DNA of 64,000 nt, from positions 4,101,752-4,165,751 of the forward strand of contig NC_005085.1 of assembly GCF_000007705.1 (NCBI RefSeq), in the 5' to 3' direction. The notes beneath the pieces were generated by a model that worked only from the letters and a program-made list of their open reading frames with translations, made no database searches and was not told the origin of the DNA. The position numbers were made by a program, and so were the translations under genes. The DNA comes from Chromobacterium violaceum ATCC 12472. Its GTDB lineage: Bacteria > Pseudomonadota > Gammaproteobacteria > Burkholderiales > Chromobacteriaceae. Below, piece by piece: positions 1 to 10,005 of this stretch; the stretch's first letter is position 1, and each line of letters begins with the position of its first letter.

Positions 1-614
1 ACGAAAACCGCGCCCACCGAGCCGCCCAGCGCCGCCGTCAGCTTGCGGCGGCGGCGGAAGGCCGCGGCCAGCTTGTCGCCCAGCAGGATCAGCATCGACA
101 GGTTGGCGATGCTGCAGCACTGGACGATGGCGCCCAGCGCGGCGAAGGTGACCGCCGGATGCGGGTAGACCGGATCGACGAACTGCACGAAGAAGGACAC
201 GAAGAACAGGATGGCCTTCGGGTTCATCAGGCTGATCAGCAGCGCCTTGCGGTAAGGATGGCCGCCGGACAGCGCCGACGGCCTCGTCGGCGACTCGTCG
301 CCGCGGCGCGCGCGGCGCCAGGCCAGGATGCCGGACTTCAGCATGTTGACGCCCAGCCAGGCCAGGTAGCCGCCGCCGATGTACTTGACCACCGCGAACA
401 ACGCCGGGTTGGCCTGCAGCAGGCCGGCCGCGCCGGTGGCCGCCAGCGTCATCAGGATGAAGTCGCCGCTGACCACGCCGCCGGCGGCGGCGAAGCCCGC
501 GCGCTTGCCGCGCTGCGCCGCCACCGACAACACGTACATGGCGTTCGGGCCCGGCAGCAGGATCACGATCAGCGTGCCGATCAGGTAGGTGGTAAGGTCG
601 GTAATGCCCAACAT
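1..614 (-). CDS. leuE: LeuE-type amino-acid exporter (LysE/RhtB superfamily), 3' end off window
   Basis: Inner-membrane exporter predicted to expel leucine or similar amino acids. The visible 204 codons cover nearly the whole family length of about 210 residues; roughly the last ten residues lie beyond position 1. The start is ATG at 614, 14 bases after the carA stop, so the gene is probably co-transcribed with carA. Features seen are the N-terminal LLPGPNAMYVLS motif typical of LysE/RhtB proteins, several hydrophobic helices, and the segment NPKAILFFVSFFVQFVDP, which closely resembles E. coli LeuE. Family assignment is firm; leucine specificity is inferred from overall resemblance. Confidence 0.85.
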   Translation of the reverse strand, partial: MLGITDLTTYLIGTLIVILLPGPNAMYVLSVAAQRGKRAGFAAAGGVVSGDFILMTLAATGAAGLLQANPALFAVVKYIGGGYLAWLGVNMLKSGILAWRRARRGDESPTRPSALSGGHPYRKALLISLMNPKAILFFVSFFVQFVDPVYPHPAVTFAALGAIVQCCSIANLSMLILLGDKLAAAFRRRRKLTAALGGSVGAVF

Positions 615-628
615 ATTGCTATCCCGCC

Positions 629-1756
<1,128 letters not shown>

Positions 1757-1789
1757 TGGCTGGCTCCTGTTGCATTGCTCGGGCGCTTA

Positions 1790-1814
1790 CACAAAAACCG
1801 GCAGCGGCCGGTTT
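1790..1814 (-). terminator. Intrinsic terminator-like hairpin in the carA leader
   Basis: An 8-bp perfect stem (AAACCGGC at 1795-1802 with GCCGGTTT at 1807-1814) and four-base loop, followed on the minus strand by a run of Ts. It lies only about 40 bases before the carA start and downstream of the best promoter, so it could attenuate carA transcription. If carA has a closer promoter that I missed, it is simply the end of the gsp transcript. Confidence 0.6.
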
Positions 1815-1853
1815 CGTTTTACACCCTGGGATTTTCAAAATTCTTATGTGAAT

Positions 1854-1885
1854 AACGGGACTCGGCGCCTTGCGCCTGTCCCGTT
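1854..1885 (-). terminator. Large GC-rich hairpin between gspN and carA
   Basis: Arms AACGGGAC (1854-1861) and GTCCCGTT (1878-1885), with an inner GGCGC/GCGCC stem and a three-base loop. The T-run after it on the minus strand is poor. It may terminate the gsp operon or be the first hairpin of the carA leader. Confidence 0.5.
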
Positions 1886-1900
1886 TGGTTAAACCTTTCT

Positions 1901-1929
1901 ATAGTACCGCGCATTTTGCACTTGCACAA
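1901..1929 (-). promoter_or_regulatory. Candidate sigma-70 promoter for carA
   Basis: TTGTGC (1924-1929) and TACTAT (1901-1906) on the minus strand, separated by 17 bases. A transcript starting near 1894 would carry a leader of about 140 bases containing both hairpins. Inferred from consensus fit only. Confidence 0.5.
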
Positions 1930-1958
1930 TACCGCAAATGCCATTTTTCAAAAAAACG

Positions 1959-2708
1959 TCACATGCCCGGCTTCACCTGCCAGCTGACGCTGGTCGGTCC
2001 GGCAGGTTGTCCCAGCATCAGCATCAAGGGCTTCAGCGCGTCGTATTTGTCCTGCGGACTGTCCGCGGTGCCGGCCATGTGGAAAGCCCCGCCGGCCGGC
2101 AAGACGCCCTGGCCGTTGATCATCAGCGGCCCCTCCAGCGTGGACAGCGTCAGATTCAGCCCCTGCGGCGCGCCGGCAACGTCCAGCTGGTAGCTGCCGA
2201 ACGGCAGCGCCGTGGTCAGCGGAGACGAAGCGCCGCGCCAAGCCAGCTGCATATTGCCGCTGATCTCCTTGCCCTGGCGCGCCAGCTGCGGAATGCTCAG
2301 CTGCAGCTCGCCGCCCAGGCGGGCCGCCTGCCAGGTCTTGGACAGATTGGCCAAGGCCGCCACCGGCAGCGACAAGGCCAGCCCCCTCACCTCCTGCTTG
2401 CCGAAGCCCAGCTGCAGCATGCCCGGCTGGCCGGCGCTGTCCAGATGCCAGACCATCAGGCCGGACAGCAACGCCTTGGGCTGCCATTTCCACGCCAGCG
2501 GACTCATGCTTTGCACCTCGCCTGCCGGCCCCAGGTAAACCAGCTTGGCGCCGCCGTCCCAGACCGTGCCCTTGGCCTCGCTGACGCCCCAGCGTCCATC
2601 GCTGTAGCGCGACACCGGCCAGGACAGCCAGCTCGCCGGCAATGATGACGCCAGCCCCGCCAACAGCAAGACGGCCAGGCCCAGCCATTTCACGATCCGC
2701 CGCTTCAT
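1959..2708 (-). CDS. gspN: Type II secretion system protein N
   Basis: Last gene of the gspC-N operon. The 249-residue protein has one N-terminal membrane anchor (about residues 9-27) and a periplasmic beta-rich region with repeated GxLxL-type strands, as in GspN/OutN/XcpN. GspN is an accessory subunit present in only some type II systems and its exact role is unsettled. The ATG at 2708 overlaps the gspM stop (ATGA), which fixes the start. Downstream lies the gsp/carA intergenic hairpin region. Confidence 0.88.
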   Translation of the reverse strand: MKRRIVKWLGLAVLLLAGLASSLPASWLSWPVSRYSDGRWGVSEAKGTVWDGGAKLVYLGPAGEVQSMSPLAWKWQPKALLSGLMVWHLDSAGQPGMLQLGFGKQEVRGLALSLPVAALANLSKTWQAARLGGELQLSIPQLARQGKEISGNMQLAWRGASSPLTTALPFGSYQLDVAGAPQGLNLTLSTLEGPLMINGQGVLPAGGAFHMAGTADSPQDKYDALKPLMLMLGQPAGPTSVSWQVKPGM

Positions 2709-3214
2709 GCCGCCGCCCCCGCATGCGCCAGCAGCGCCTTGATCTTCACCTGTCCCGGCACCGGCTGCGCCTCCGCCTTGACGTTGACCACCCTGACCTG
2801 CTGCTGCGCGGCCAGGACGCCGACAAAGCGCGCCCAGTCGTCGAAACCGACCACGCCCTCCATTGCTACGCCGGACTCGCCGTCGGCGTTGAACTGCAGC
2901 GCCGCGATGGGCAGGCCCTGGCTCTTGGCCGTCTGCTGCAGCAGCGGAATCAGCTCCTTGGCCGGCAGAGGCGTCTGCGCCGGCTGGCGCTTGAGCTTGG
3001 CGGCCTCGTCGGCCAGCGCGCCCACCGCGCCCAGCTCGGCCTGCAGCCGCGCGACCGAGGCGCGGTTGCGCTGCAGCGACTTGTCGGCCGGCTCCCACAC
3101 CGCTAGGTAAAGCAGCGCGACGCCCAGCACCGCGCCCATCGCCGCCAGCAGCCGCCGCTCGCGCGGGCTGCGCTGGCTCCAGTATTCGAGAAACTGTTGC
3201 TTGTAGGCTTTCAT
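2705..3214 (-). CDS. gspM: Type II secretion system protein M
   Basis: Bitopic inner-membrane protein that partners with GspL in the assembly platform. It is 169 residues long, with a short basic cytoplasmic head (QRSPRERRLLAA), one transmembrane helix at about residues 24-42, then a coiled region and a small ferredoxin-like periplasmic domain, matching the GspM plan. It starts at ATG 3214, two bases beyond the gspL stop, and ends overlapping gspN by 4 bases. Confidence 0.9.
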   Translation of the reverse strand: MKAYKQQFLEYWSQRSPRERRLLAAMGAVLGVALLYLAVWEPADKSLQRNRASVARLQAELGAVGALADEAAKLKRQPAQTPLPAKELIPLLQQTAKSQGLPIAALQFNADGESGVAMEGVVGFDDWARFVGVLAAQQQVRVVNVKAEAQPVPGQVKIKALLAHAGAAA

Positions 3215-3216
3215 CG

Positions 3217-4407
3217 TCACGGCTCCCGCGCCACCACCAATTGCTTGCTGCCGGGCTGGCTGCTCGTCGCGTCCAGCATGATCTGCCGCGCCGCCAGCTG
3301 CTTGCGCCAGCGGGCCAAGCTTTCCGCCGGCACCTCGGCCACCTGCAGTTTCAGCCTGCCGGCCTCGTACTCCAGCGTCCGCACCTGCAGTTCGCGGCCG
3401 CTGACCGCGGCCAGCGCGCCCATCAGCTCCACCAGGTCGTCGCGCGCGGGCAGGCCGTGGCTGAGCCTGAGCCTGTCCACCGCCCGCGTCATCGCCAGCG
3501 CGCTGCTGCCCGGCTGCGCCTGGCCGCCTATCCACGGCGTGGCCGCCGCGCGGATCTGCTGCGACAGGCTGTGCTTCTGCCACGCGTACCAGCCGGACTG
3601 GCCCAGCGTCAGCAGGATCTGCGCGGCCAGCAGGCCGCCCAGCAGCCAGCCGGTCTTTTTCAGCGACGGCGCCCAGTCGCGCCAGTAGCGGTTGGCAGCC
3701 AGATCGCCCTGGGCGAAGTCGTAGCCGCCGTGGCGGCGGGCGCTGCGCCAGTCGCAGGCTTCGCCGCGCGCGGTTTCGCCCTGCCAGCCCGGCAGGCGGG
3801 CAAGCACCTCTTCGGCGCTGTCCACCCCGCACAGCTGCAGCCGGGCCGGCATGGCCGTCGACAGCAGCGAGGCGAACAGCGCCTGCTCCTGCTGCCCGCC
3901 GCCTCGCGGCAGGCTGGCCGCGTACGGCGCGGCCGCGCGCACCAGCCAGCGGTCGGACAAGCGGGTCACGCTCCAACCGCCGGCCGGCGGCGGCGAGAGC
4001 AGGCACTCCTCCGGCACGATGCGGTCGCACAGGCGGCCCAGGCTCTTGAGCATGGCCACCGCGCGGCGCAGGCCGGCCGCCTCGGTCGCCGCCACCGCGC
4101 GCCGGCCGCCGGGCAAGGCCTCGCCCAATGCATAGAGATTGGCGCCCGGGTCGTTGGCCAAGCCCTCCTCCAGCGCGAAGCCGATCACGGCCGGAGTGGG
4201 CTGCTTGACCGCGTCCGGCAGCTTCACGTCGGTGAACAGGGTGCGGCCGGCCGGCAGCACCAGCTCGCACTGCTCGGCCTTGGGCCAGCCGCCCGGCGCG
4301 CTGTCGCCCTGGGCGGAGAGCTCGCCGCGGGCGCCCAGCAAGGCCCAGGGCAGGCCGGGCTCGCTATCGGGCCAGCCCGGACGCAGATAAAGTCGCAGCG
4401 TCGTCAT
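3217..4407 (-). CDS. gspL: Type II secretion system protein L
   Basis: Links the cytoplasmic ATPase GspE to the membrane platform. At 396 residues it carries an N-terminal actin-like cytoplasmic domain (about 1-235), one transmembrane helix near residues 250-270 (around LLGGLLAAQILLTLG), and a periplasmic ferredoxin-like domain. The start at ATG 4407 (MTTLRLYLRPGW) gives a natural GspL N-terminus, but it lies inside gspK, so the two genes overlap by 44 bases, the largest overlap in the operon. Confidence 0.92.
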   Translation of the reverse strand: MTTLRLYLRPGWPDSEPGLPWALLGARGELSAQGDSAPGGWPKAEQCELVLPAGRTLFTDVKLPDAVKQPTPAVIGFALEEGLANDPGANLYALGEALPGGRRAVAATEAAGLRRAVAMLKSLGRLCDRIVPEECLLSPPPAGGWSVTRLSDRWLVRAAAPYAASLPRGGGQQEQALFASLLSTAMPARLQLCGVDSAEEVLARLPGWQGETARGEACDWRSARRHGGYDFAQGDLAANRYWRDWAPSLKKTGWLLGGLLAAQILLTLGQSGWYAWQKHSLSQQIRAAATPWIGGQAQPGSSALAMTRAVDRLRLSHGLPARDDLVELMGALAAVSGRELQVRTLEYEAGRLKLQVAEVPAESLARWRKQLAARQIMLDATSSQPGSKQLVVAREP

Positions 4408-5353
4408 GTTTGTCTCCACCGGACCGCGCCTGCGGGCTGCGGCCGTCATTGCCTTCCTGTCGCCAAACCAGTTTGACGACGTTCTGATTGCTGTAGATCA
4501 TCGCCCGCATCGACAGCCTGGCCTTGTCGTAGCTGGCGCGGCTGTCGAGCTGGAAATAGCTGGACGCGGCGCCGATGTCCACATCCTGCAAGGACACGCC
4601 GCCGCCCGGCAGCCGGGCCTTGAAATCGTTGGCGTCCTTGAAATAATTGGTCTGCCGCTGCTTCATCAACACCATCATGTTGCCGTCGCCCAGGCCGAGA
4701 ACCATCGCCTTCAGCACCTCGCCGGTCGCGGTGTTGACGTTGATCTGCGTCACCGACGGCGGCAAGGCCGCGATGTGCGGCAGCAGCTTCTCCATCACCT
4801 CCGGCGTGTAGCCTGGCAGCCAGCGCAGCATCTCCACCCGCGCCAGCGGGCGGTTGGGCTGCGGCGCGGCGACCGCGCCATCCGCCGACGGCTTGTCGTC
4901 CTCGTCCTTGCCGCCGCGCAGCTCCTTGAGCAAGGGCTCGGACAGCTTGCTCGGCAGACCCAGCGAACTGAGCAGCCGCTTGTAGAATTTCAGCTGCTTG
5001 ACGTTGGTCTGGCCGTTGAGCACCAGCGAATTGACGTTGAAGCGGCCCTGCAAATCGGTCAGCGCCCCGCTCACCTTCACGCCCTGCGCCTCGGTCTGCG
5101 GCAACGGTTGCGCCCACAGCTGGGACAGCGCCACCACGCCGTTGCCGGCCGGGCCGTTGTTGAAGCGCAGTATCTCCATCGCCCAGCCCAGGCCGGCGTC
5201 GGCCACCAGGCGCAGTTGGGCGCGGCTCTTGTCGTTCTCCAACTGGTGCCACCAAAGCCCCTGCTGCCACAACACCAGGCTGGCGGCGGTGGTGGCCAGC
5301 GCGACGATCAGCAGCGCCATGATCACCGCCATGCCGGATTGGCGCCGCCTCAT
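4364..5353 (-). CDS. gspK: Type II secretion minor pseudopilin K
   Basis: Minor pseudopilin thought to cap the pseudopilus tip with GspI and GspJ. The 329-residue protein begins with a prepilin leader (MRRRQSG then MAVIMALLIVALATTAASLV). It lacks Glu at position +5, which is normal for GspK and distinguishes it from the other pseudopilins. A large globular domain follows, with the SAM-like insert containing QINVNTAT. The start at 5353 overlaps the gspJ stop as ATGA; an upstream in-frame ATG at 5365 is possible but less typical. Confidence 0.93.
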   Translation of the reverse strand: MRRRQSGMAVIMALLIVALATTAASLVLWQQGLWWHQLENDKSRAQLRLVADAGLGWAMEILRFNNGPAGNGVVALSQLWAQPLPQTEAQGVKVSGALTDLQGRFNVNSLVLNGQTNVKQLKFYKRLLSSLGLPSKLSEPLLKELRGGKDEDDKPSADGAVAAPQPNRPLARVEMLRWLPGYTPEVMEKLLPHIAALPPSVTQINVNTATGEVLKAMVLGLGDGNMMVLMKQRQTNYFKDANDFKARLPGGGVSLQDVDIGAASSYFQLDSRASYDKARLSMRAMIYSNQNVVKLVWRQEGNDGRSPQARSGGDKHDDAATLSASGLAR

Positions 5354-5934
5354 GGCAACACCCATATCCGCCGCGCCTGCCGCTTGCCCGGCATTTGCAC
5401 CCGCATCTCCAGCGCTCTCGGCACCCGTCCCTGGGCCGCGTCGCCCATCGGCCATGCCTGCTGCCAGCTGCCGTCGTTGAGCAAGACCCGCCAATCGACG
5501 CGCATGTCGCGTCCCAGCAAGGCGTAGACGACGGGCGAGGCCGCGCCCGCCTCTCCCGCAGACCAGCTGACGCCGCCCTCTCCGCTCTGGTAGACGATGC
5601 GCTCCCGTCCGCTCGGGTAACGCGTGGACACCGCCTCCAGCACCAGCGCCTGGCCCTTGCCGTCCTGCTGCAGCACCAGGCTGCTGGCGCCCAGCGTCAG
5701 GCCCTGCTGCTGCTCGGCGGCGTTCGCCGCCGGTTGCTGGCCGGACAGATCGCTTTCCAGCCGGCGGAAGGCCCGCGCCACGTCCACCCACTGCTCGCCG
5801 GTCTGCATCAGCCGCTCGCGGGCGATCAGCAGCGAGCCGAAAGCCTTGTAGCCCATCACCGACAGGATGGCCAACAGGCTCATCGCCACCAGGATTTCCA
5901 GCAGCGTCATGCCGCCCTGCCGCCGCGCGCTCAC
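5350..5934 (-). CDS. gspJ: Type II secretion minor pseudopilin J
   Basis: Minor pseudopilin of the secretion pseudopilus tip. It is 194 residues long, with a prepilin peptidase site after Gly in RRQGG, then MTLLEILVAMSLLAILSVM with Met +1 and Glu +5. The start is GTG at 5934, overlapping the gspI stop as GTGA. Processing would be done by PilD, encoded at 21760-22677 in this window, because the operon has no gspO. Confidence 0.93.
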   Translation of the reverse strand: MSARRQGGMTLLEILVAMSLLAILSVMGYKAFGSLLIARERLMQTGEQWVDVARAFRRLESDLSGQQPAANAAEQQQGLTLGASSLVLQQDGKGQALVLEAVSTRYPSGRERIVYQSGEGGVSWSAGEAGAASPVVYALLGRDMRVDWRVLLNDGSWQQAWPMGDAAQGRVPRALEMRVQMPGKRQARRIWVLP

Positions 5935-6311
5935 CCCCCGCCTCCCGCCTGCTGCCGGAGATAGCCGGTGATTTCCGCCAGCACGTAATGGCCGGCGCCG
6001 GGCGCCAGGATGCGCACCACCACCTTGCGGAAGTTGGGGTTGGGCGTGGGGGAGATTTCACGCTCCCAGCGCCACTCGACGCCGTCTTCCTTGCTTTCGC
6101 CGGCCTGCTGTCCCGGCTCCGGGAATTGCCGCAGCGCCTGCAGCATCGCGATCTGGTTCTGCGCCTCCCAATTGGCCTGCATGCGCCGCTCCATGCCCTC
6201 GGCGTTGTCGGCGGCGAGGCCGGTGGCGCGCAGCAGGGCGCCCAGCGCCACGGCGATGATGGCCAGCGCGACCAATACCTCGAACAGGGTGAAGCCTTGC
6301 TGCCGCTTCAT
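5931..6311 (-). CDS. gspI: Type II secretion minor pseudopilin I
   Basis: Minor pseudopilin that nucleates the tip complex. It is 126 residues long with a short leader KRQQG cleaved before FTLFEVLVALAIIAVALG (Glu +5). The ATG at 6311 overlaps the gspH stop as ATGA. The C-terminal half contains the usual beta-sheet with EWRWEREI, and ends in a Gly-rich tail before gspJ. Confidence 0.93.
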   Translation of the reverse strand: MKRQQGFTLFEVLVALAIIAVALGALLRATGLAADNAEGMERRMQANWEAQNQIAMLQALRQFPEPGQQAGESKEDGVEWRWEREISPTPNPNFRKVVVRILAPGAGHYVLAEITGYLRQQAGGGG

Positions 6312-6784
6312 GATCCGTCCGCCACCGTCACCCGGCCCAGCGGCGACTGCAAAACCGTCAGCTTGCGGCCGGCGCCGTCCAGCCTGAGCGCCAGCGCGGC
6401 GGCGCGGCCGTCCTGCCACAACAGCAGCGGCCGCTCGCCCCTCCAGGGCTGGCCATCCAGCAGCGCGCCCTCTCCCGATATGCCTTCGGGCCACTCGTGC
6501 GCGGCCAACAGCTCCTCGGTCACCGGCTGCCAGTCGCCGTCATCATCCAGCCGGCTGAAAGCGTAGCCCTTGCCGTTCCAGCGGAGCGCCAGCGTGTCGC
6601 CCATCTCGGCCAGATCGCCGGCCTGCTCCAGCACGCGCGCGAAGCGGTAGCCCTCGTCGTTCAGCTGGCGATGGGTGTCCGGCCTCAGGCTGAGCGTCAC
6701 CGTGGTGGCGAGCACGCCGATGATCAGCATCACCACCATCACTTCGATCAGCGTGAAGCCGCGCGCGCGCGCCGCAAAAGCCAC
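6308..6784 (-). CDS. gspH: Type II secretion minor pseudopilin H
   Basis: Minor pseudopilin connecting the tip to the GspG fibre. It is 158 residues long, with leader MAFAARARG and processed N-terminus FTLIEVMVVMLIIGVLATTV (Glu +5). The start is GTG at 6784. It sits 21 bases after gspG and overlaps gspI by 4 bases. Confidence 0.92.
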   Translation of the reverse strand: MAFAARARGFTLIEVMVVMLIIGVLATTVTLSLRPDTHRQLNDEGYRFARVLEQAGDLAEMGDTLALRWNGKGYAFSRLDDDGDWQPVTEELLAAHEWPEGISGEGALLDGQPWRGERPLLLWQDGRAAALALRLDGAGRKLTVLQSPLGRVTVADGS

Positions 6785-6805
6785 GGGCGTTCCTCCGCGT
6801 CCGGC

Positions 6806-7249
6806 TTACTTGCCGCTGTCCCAGTTGCCGATGTCGGCGTCGTTGCCCTCGCCGCCCGGCTCGCCGTCGGCGCCGAAGCTCCAGATGTCGATTTCGCCGT
6901 GAGTGCCCGGGTTGGCGTATTGATAGGCGTTGCCCCACGGATCCTTCGGCAGGCGCTCCAGGTAGCCGCCCGGTTTCCAGTTCTTAGGCTCCGGCGCGGC
7001 GGTCGGCTTCTGCACCAGCGCCGACAGGCCCTGGTCGGTGCTCGGATAGCGGCCGTTGTCCAGCCGGTACAGCTTCAGCGCCTGGCTGATCGCGCCGATG
7101 TCCTGCTTGGCGGCGACGATGCGCGCCTCGTCCGGGCGGCTCATCACCTTGGGCACCACCAGCGCGGCCAGCACGCCGAGGATGACGATCACCACCATGA
7201 TCTCGATCAGGGTAAAGCCGCGTTGGGCGGCGCGTTTGAGCTGTTTCAT
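6806..7249 (-). CDS. gspG: Major pseudopilin of the type II secretion system
   Basis: The major pseudopilin that polymerises into the piston-like pseudopilus. It is 147 residues long, with leader ending RG, processed N-terminus [20 protein letters not shown], and a C-terminal calcium-binding type loop ([20 protein letters not shown]) typical of GspG. I chose ATG 7249 rather than an in-frame ATG at 7267 because GGAG sits 5 bases before it. The 84-base gap to gspF is the longest inside the operon. Confidence 0.96.
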   Translation of the reverse strand: MKQLKRAAQRGFTLIEIMVVIVILGVLAALVVPKVMSRPDEARIVAAKQDIGAISQALKLYRLDNGRYPSTDQGLSALVQKPTAAPEPKNWKPGGYLERLPKDPWGNAYQYANPGTHGEIDIWSFGADGEPGGEGNDADIGNWDSGK

Positions 7250-7333
7250 CGTATCTCCGTCTTTCATGTCCGGCGGGCTCGCCGCCGGGTTGCTTCAATG
7301 GGTAATCGGAATGCGTGCCGCCATGGCGGGCAC

Positions 7334-8545
7334 TCAATGCACCATCTGGTTCATGTCGATGATGGGCATCATGATGGCCAGCACGATCAACAGCACCATG
7401 CCGCCCATCACCAGGATCAGCAGCGGCTCCATCAGCGTGGTGAAGGTGGCCAGCTTGCGCTCCACCTCCTGCTCCTGCTGCTGGGCGGCGCGGTCCAGCA
7501 TGTGGGACAAGGTGCCGCTGGCCTCGCCGCTGGAAATCAGGTGGATCAGCACCGGCGGGAACTGGCGGCTGGCATTGAGCGCGCGCGACAAGGACACACC
7601 CTCGCGCACCTTGGCCATCGCATCGGCCACCGCGTCCTGCATCGGCAGCATGGTCATCAGGCCGCGCGCCGTCTCCAGCGCGGTCAGCAGCGGCACGCCG
7701 GAGCCGACCAGGATGGACAGGGTGCTGGCCATGCGCGCGGTGTTGAGCGCGCGGAACAGCCGGCCGAACACCGGCAGCTTCAGCACCCTGGCGTGGAAGC
7801 GCCGCTTCAGCGCCGGCGCGCGCAGGGCGCGGACGATCAGGAACGCCGCGGCGGCGATGCCGATCAGCAGCGCCACGCCCCACTGGCGCAGGAAATCGCT
7901 GCAGGCCACCAGCGCGCGGGTCAGGAAAGGCAGGCTCTGCTTGGTCTGGGCGAACACGCTGACCACCTGCGGCACCACGTAGCTCATCAGGCCGGCCACC
8001 ACCAGGATGGCCACCAGCGTCACCACCGCCGGATAGGCGAGCGCCAGCGTCACTTTCTGCTGGGTGTTCTGCCGCTTGTCCAGGTATTCGGCCAGCCGCG
8101 ACATCACCATGTCCAGGTGGCCGGATTGTTCGCCGGCCTGCACCAGCGAGCGGTACAGCGGCGAGAACACGCCGGGCGCCGACGACAGCGCCTGGGCGAA
8201 GCCCTTGCCTTCCAGGATGTCGCTGCGCAGCGCCGCCAGCACGGTGCGGCTGCGGGCGTTTTCCGATTGCTCGGTCACCGCGGTCAACGCCTTTTCCAGC
8301 GTCAGGCCGGCGTTGAGCAGCGTCGACAGCTGCTCGGTGATCATCACCAGCTCGGCGCGCGGCAGGCCGCGGCGCAACACATTGCTGCCGGCGCCGCCGG
8401 TCTTGGCGCTGACGCCGTCCACGGTGACCGGCAGCAGGCCGCGCTCCCTGAGCTGCGCGCGCGCGGCGCGCGCGGAGTCGGCCTCCAGCAGCCCGCTCTG
8501 CTCCTTGCCCGCCGCGTCGTAGGCGGTGTACTTGAACGCCGCCAT
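7334..8545 (-). CDS. gspF: Type II secretion inner-membrane platform protein
   Basis: Polytopic inner-membrane protein at the centre of the assembly platform; it couples ATPase motion to pseudopilus growth. It is 403 residues long, with two T2SSF domains (about 70-195 and 275-395), each followed by hydrophobic helices, including LILVMGGMVLLIVLAIMMPI at the C-terminus. Motifs ALAYPAVVTLVAILVVAGL and SGEASGTLSHMLDRAA are visible. The start ATG shares one base with the gspE stop (TGATG). Confidence 0.96.
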   Translation of the reverse strand: MAAFKYTAYDAAGKEQSGLLEADSARAARAQLRERGLLPVTVDGVSAKTGGAGSNVLRRGLPRAELVMITEQLSTLLNAGLTLEKALTAVTEQSENARSRTVLAALRSDILEGKGFAQALSSAPGVFSPLYRSLVQAGEQSGHLDMVMSRLAEYLDKRQNTQQKVTLALAYPAVVTLVAILVVAGLMSYVVPQVVSVFAQTKQSLPFLTRALVACSDFLRQWGVALLIGIAAAAFLIVRALRAPALKRRFHARVLKLPVFGRLFRALNTARMASTLSILVGSGVPLLTALETARGLMTMLPMQDAVADAMAKVREGVSLSRALNASRQFPPVLIHLISSGEASGTLSHMLDRAAQQQEQEVERKLATFTTLMEPLLILVMGGMVLLIVLAIMMPIIDMNQMVH

Positions 8546-10005
8546 CAGCTCCTCGTCACCCGCAGGATTTCTTCCAGGCTGGTCTCGCCGGCCTTGACCC
8601 AGCGCATGCCGTCGTCGCGCAGGCTGCGCATGCCGTGGCGGTCGGCGTGGTCGCGCAGCCTGTGCTCGGACGCGCGATCATGGATCAGCCGCTGCATGGT
8701 GTCGTCGACCAGCATCAATTCGTAGATGCCGTAGCGGCCCTTGTAACCAGACTGGCCGCAAGCCGGGCAGCCCACCGGCCGGTAATGGACAACTTCCGGC
8801 GCGTCTTCCAGCGGCACCGGGTGCGGCGCCTTGCACTGCGGGCAGACGCGGCGCACCAGCCGCTGCGCCATCACGCCCAGCAGGCTGGACGCCAGCAGGA
8901 AGGGCTCGACGCCCATGTCGGTGAGGCGGGTGACGGCGCTGGCGGCGTCGTTGGTGTGCAGCGTGGCCAACACCAGGTGGCCGGTCAAGGACGCCTGCAC
9001 CGCGATCTGCGCGGTTTCCAGGTCGCGGATCTCGCCTATCATCACCACATCCGGGTCCTGGCGCAGGATCGCGCGCAGCGCCTTGGCGAAGGTCATGTCG
9101 ATGCGGGCGTTGACCTGGGTCTGGCCGACGCCGTCCAGGTGGTACTCCACCGGGTCCTCCACCGTCATGATGTTGGTGTGGCTGGCGTCCAGCCGCGACA
9201 GGGCGGCGTACAAGGTCGTGGTCTTGCCGGAGCCGGTGGGGCCGGTCACCAGCAGGATGCCGTGCGGCTGGCGGATCAGCTTGTCCACTGAGGCCAGCGT
9301 GTCGGCGGCCATGCCCAGCGTGGCCAGGTCGAGCTTGGCGTTCTCCTTGTCCAACAGGCGCAGCACCACCCGCTCGCCGTGGCTGGTGGGCAGCGTCGAC
9401 ACGCGCACGTCCACCGGCCGGCCGCCCAGGCGCAGCGAGATGCGGCCGTCCTGCGGGATGCGCTTCTCGGCGATGTCCAGGTTGGCCATGATCTTGATCC
9501 GCGACACCATCGCCGCGTGCAGGGCGCGATGCGGGCTGACCACGTCGCGCAGCGTGCCGTCCAGCCGGAAGCGCACCACCGAGCGGTCCTCGAACGCCTC
9601 GATGTGGATGTCGGACGCGCCGTCTCGCAGCGCCTGGGTCAGCAGCGCGTTGATCATGCGGATGATGGGGGCGTCGCCCTCGCTCTCCAGCAGATCCTCG
9701 ACGGTGGGCAGCGACTCCACCATCTGGTTCAGATCCAGGTCCTGGCCGATGTCGTCCACCATTTCCGCCGCCGCGCCGTCGCGGCTGGCGTAATGCTCGG
9801 ACAGGCGCTTCTCGAACTGGGCGGCCGTCAGCGTCTCCACGCCGGACAGCTGGCCGCCATGCACCCGCAGCGCCTCGCCCCATGCCGCCGGCTTGGCATC
9901 CTCGCGCAGCAGCAGCACCCGCCCCGCCTCGCCGTCCAGCAGGATGACGCCGTTGGCGCGGGCGAAGGGAAAGGGCAGCAGCGTCGAGAACTTGGCTTGC
10001 ATCAT
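8545..10005 (-). CDS. gspE: Type II secretion ATPase
   Basis: Cytoplasmic hexameric ATPase that powers pseudopilus assembly. It is 486 residues long. The Walker A motif [10 protein letters not shown] is at about residues 255-264, followed by the Asp box (EDPVEY), Walker B ([12 protein letters not shown]) and His box ([14 protein letters not shown]). The zinc-binding tetracysteine is present (CPQC ... CPAC), as in GspE and PilB. Tandem ATGs at 10005 and 10002 make the exact start ambiguous; the second overlaps the gspD stop as ATGA. Confidence 0.97.
   Translation of the reverse strand: MMQAKFSTLLPFPFARANGVILLDGEAGRVLLLREDAKPAAWGEALRVHGGQLSGVETLTAAQFEKRLSEHYASRDGAAAEMVDDIGQDLDLNQMVESLPTVEDLLESEGDAPIIRMINALLTQALRDGASDIHIEAFEDRSVVRFRLDGTLRDVVSPHRALHAAMVSRIKIMANLDIAEKRIPQDGRISLRLGGRPVDVRVSTLPTSHGERVVLRLLDKENAKLDLATLGMAADTLASVDKLIRQPHGILLVTGPTGSGKTTTLYAALSRLDASHTNIMTVEDPVEYHLDGVGQTQVNARIDMTFAKALRAILRQDPDVVMIGEIRDLETAQIAVQASLTGHLVLATLHTNDAASAVTRLTDMGVEPFLLASSLLGVMAQRLVRRVCPQCKAPHPVPLEDAPEVVHYRPVGCPACGQSGYKGRYGIYELMLVDDTMQRLIHDRASEHRLRDHADRHGMRSLRDDGMRWVKAGETSLEEILRVTRS

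Noticed and set aside
6497-8725. Very long plus-strand open frame opposite the gsp pseudopilin and gspF genes
   Set aside because: It is an antisense shadow created by high GC; the protein is Arg/His/Gln-rich without domains, and the minus-strand genes are clear.
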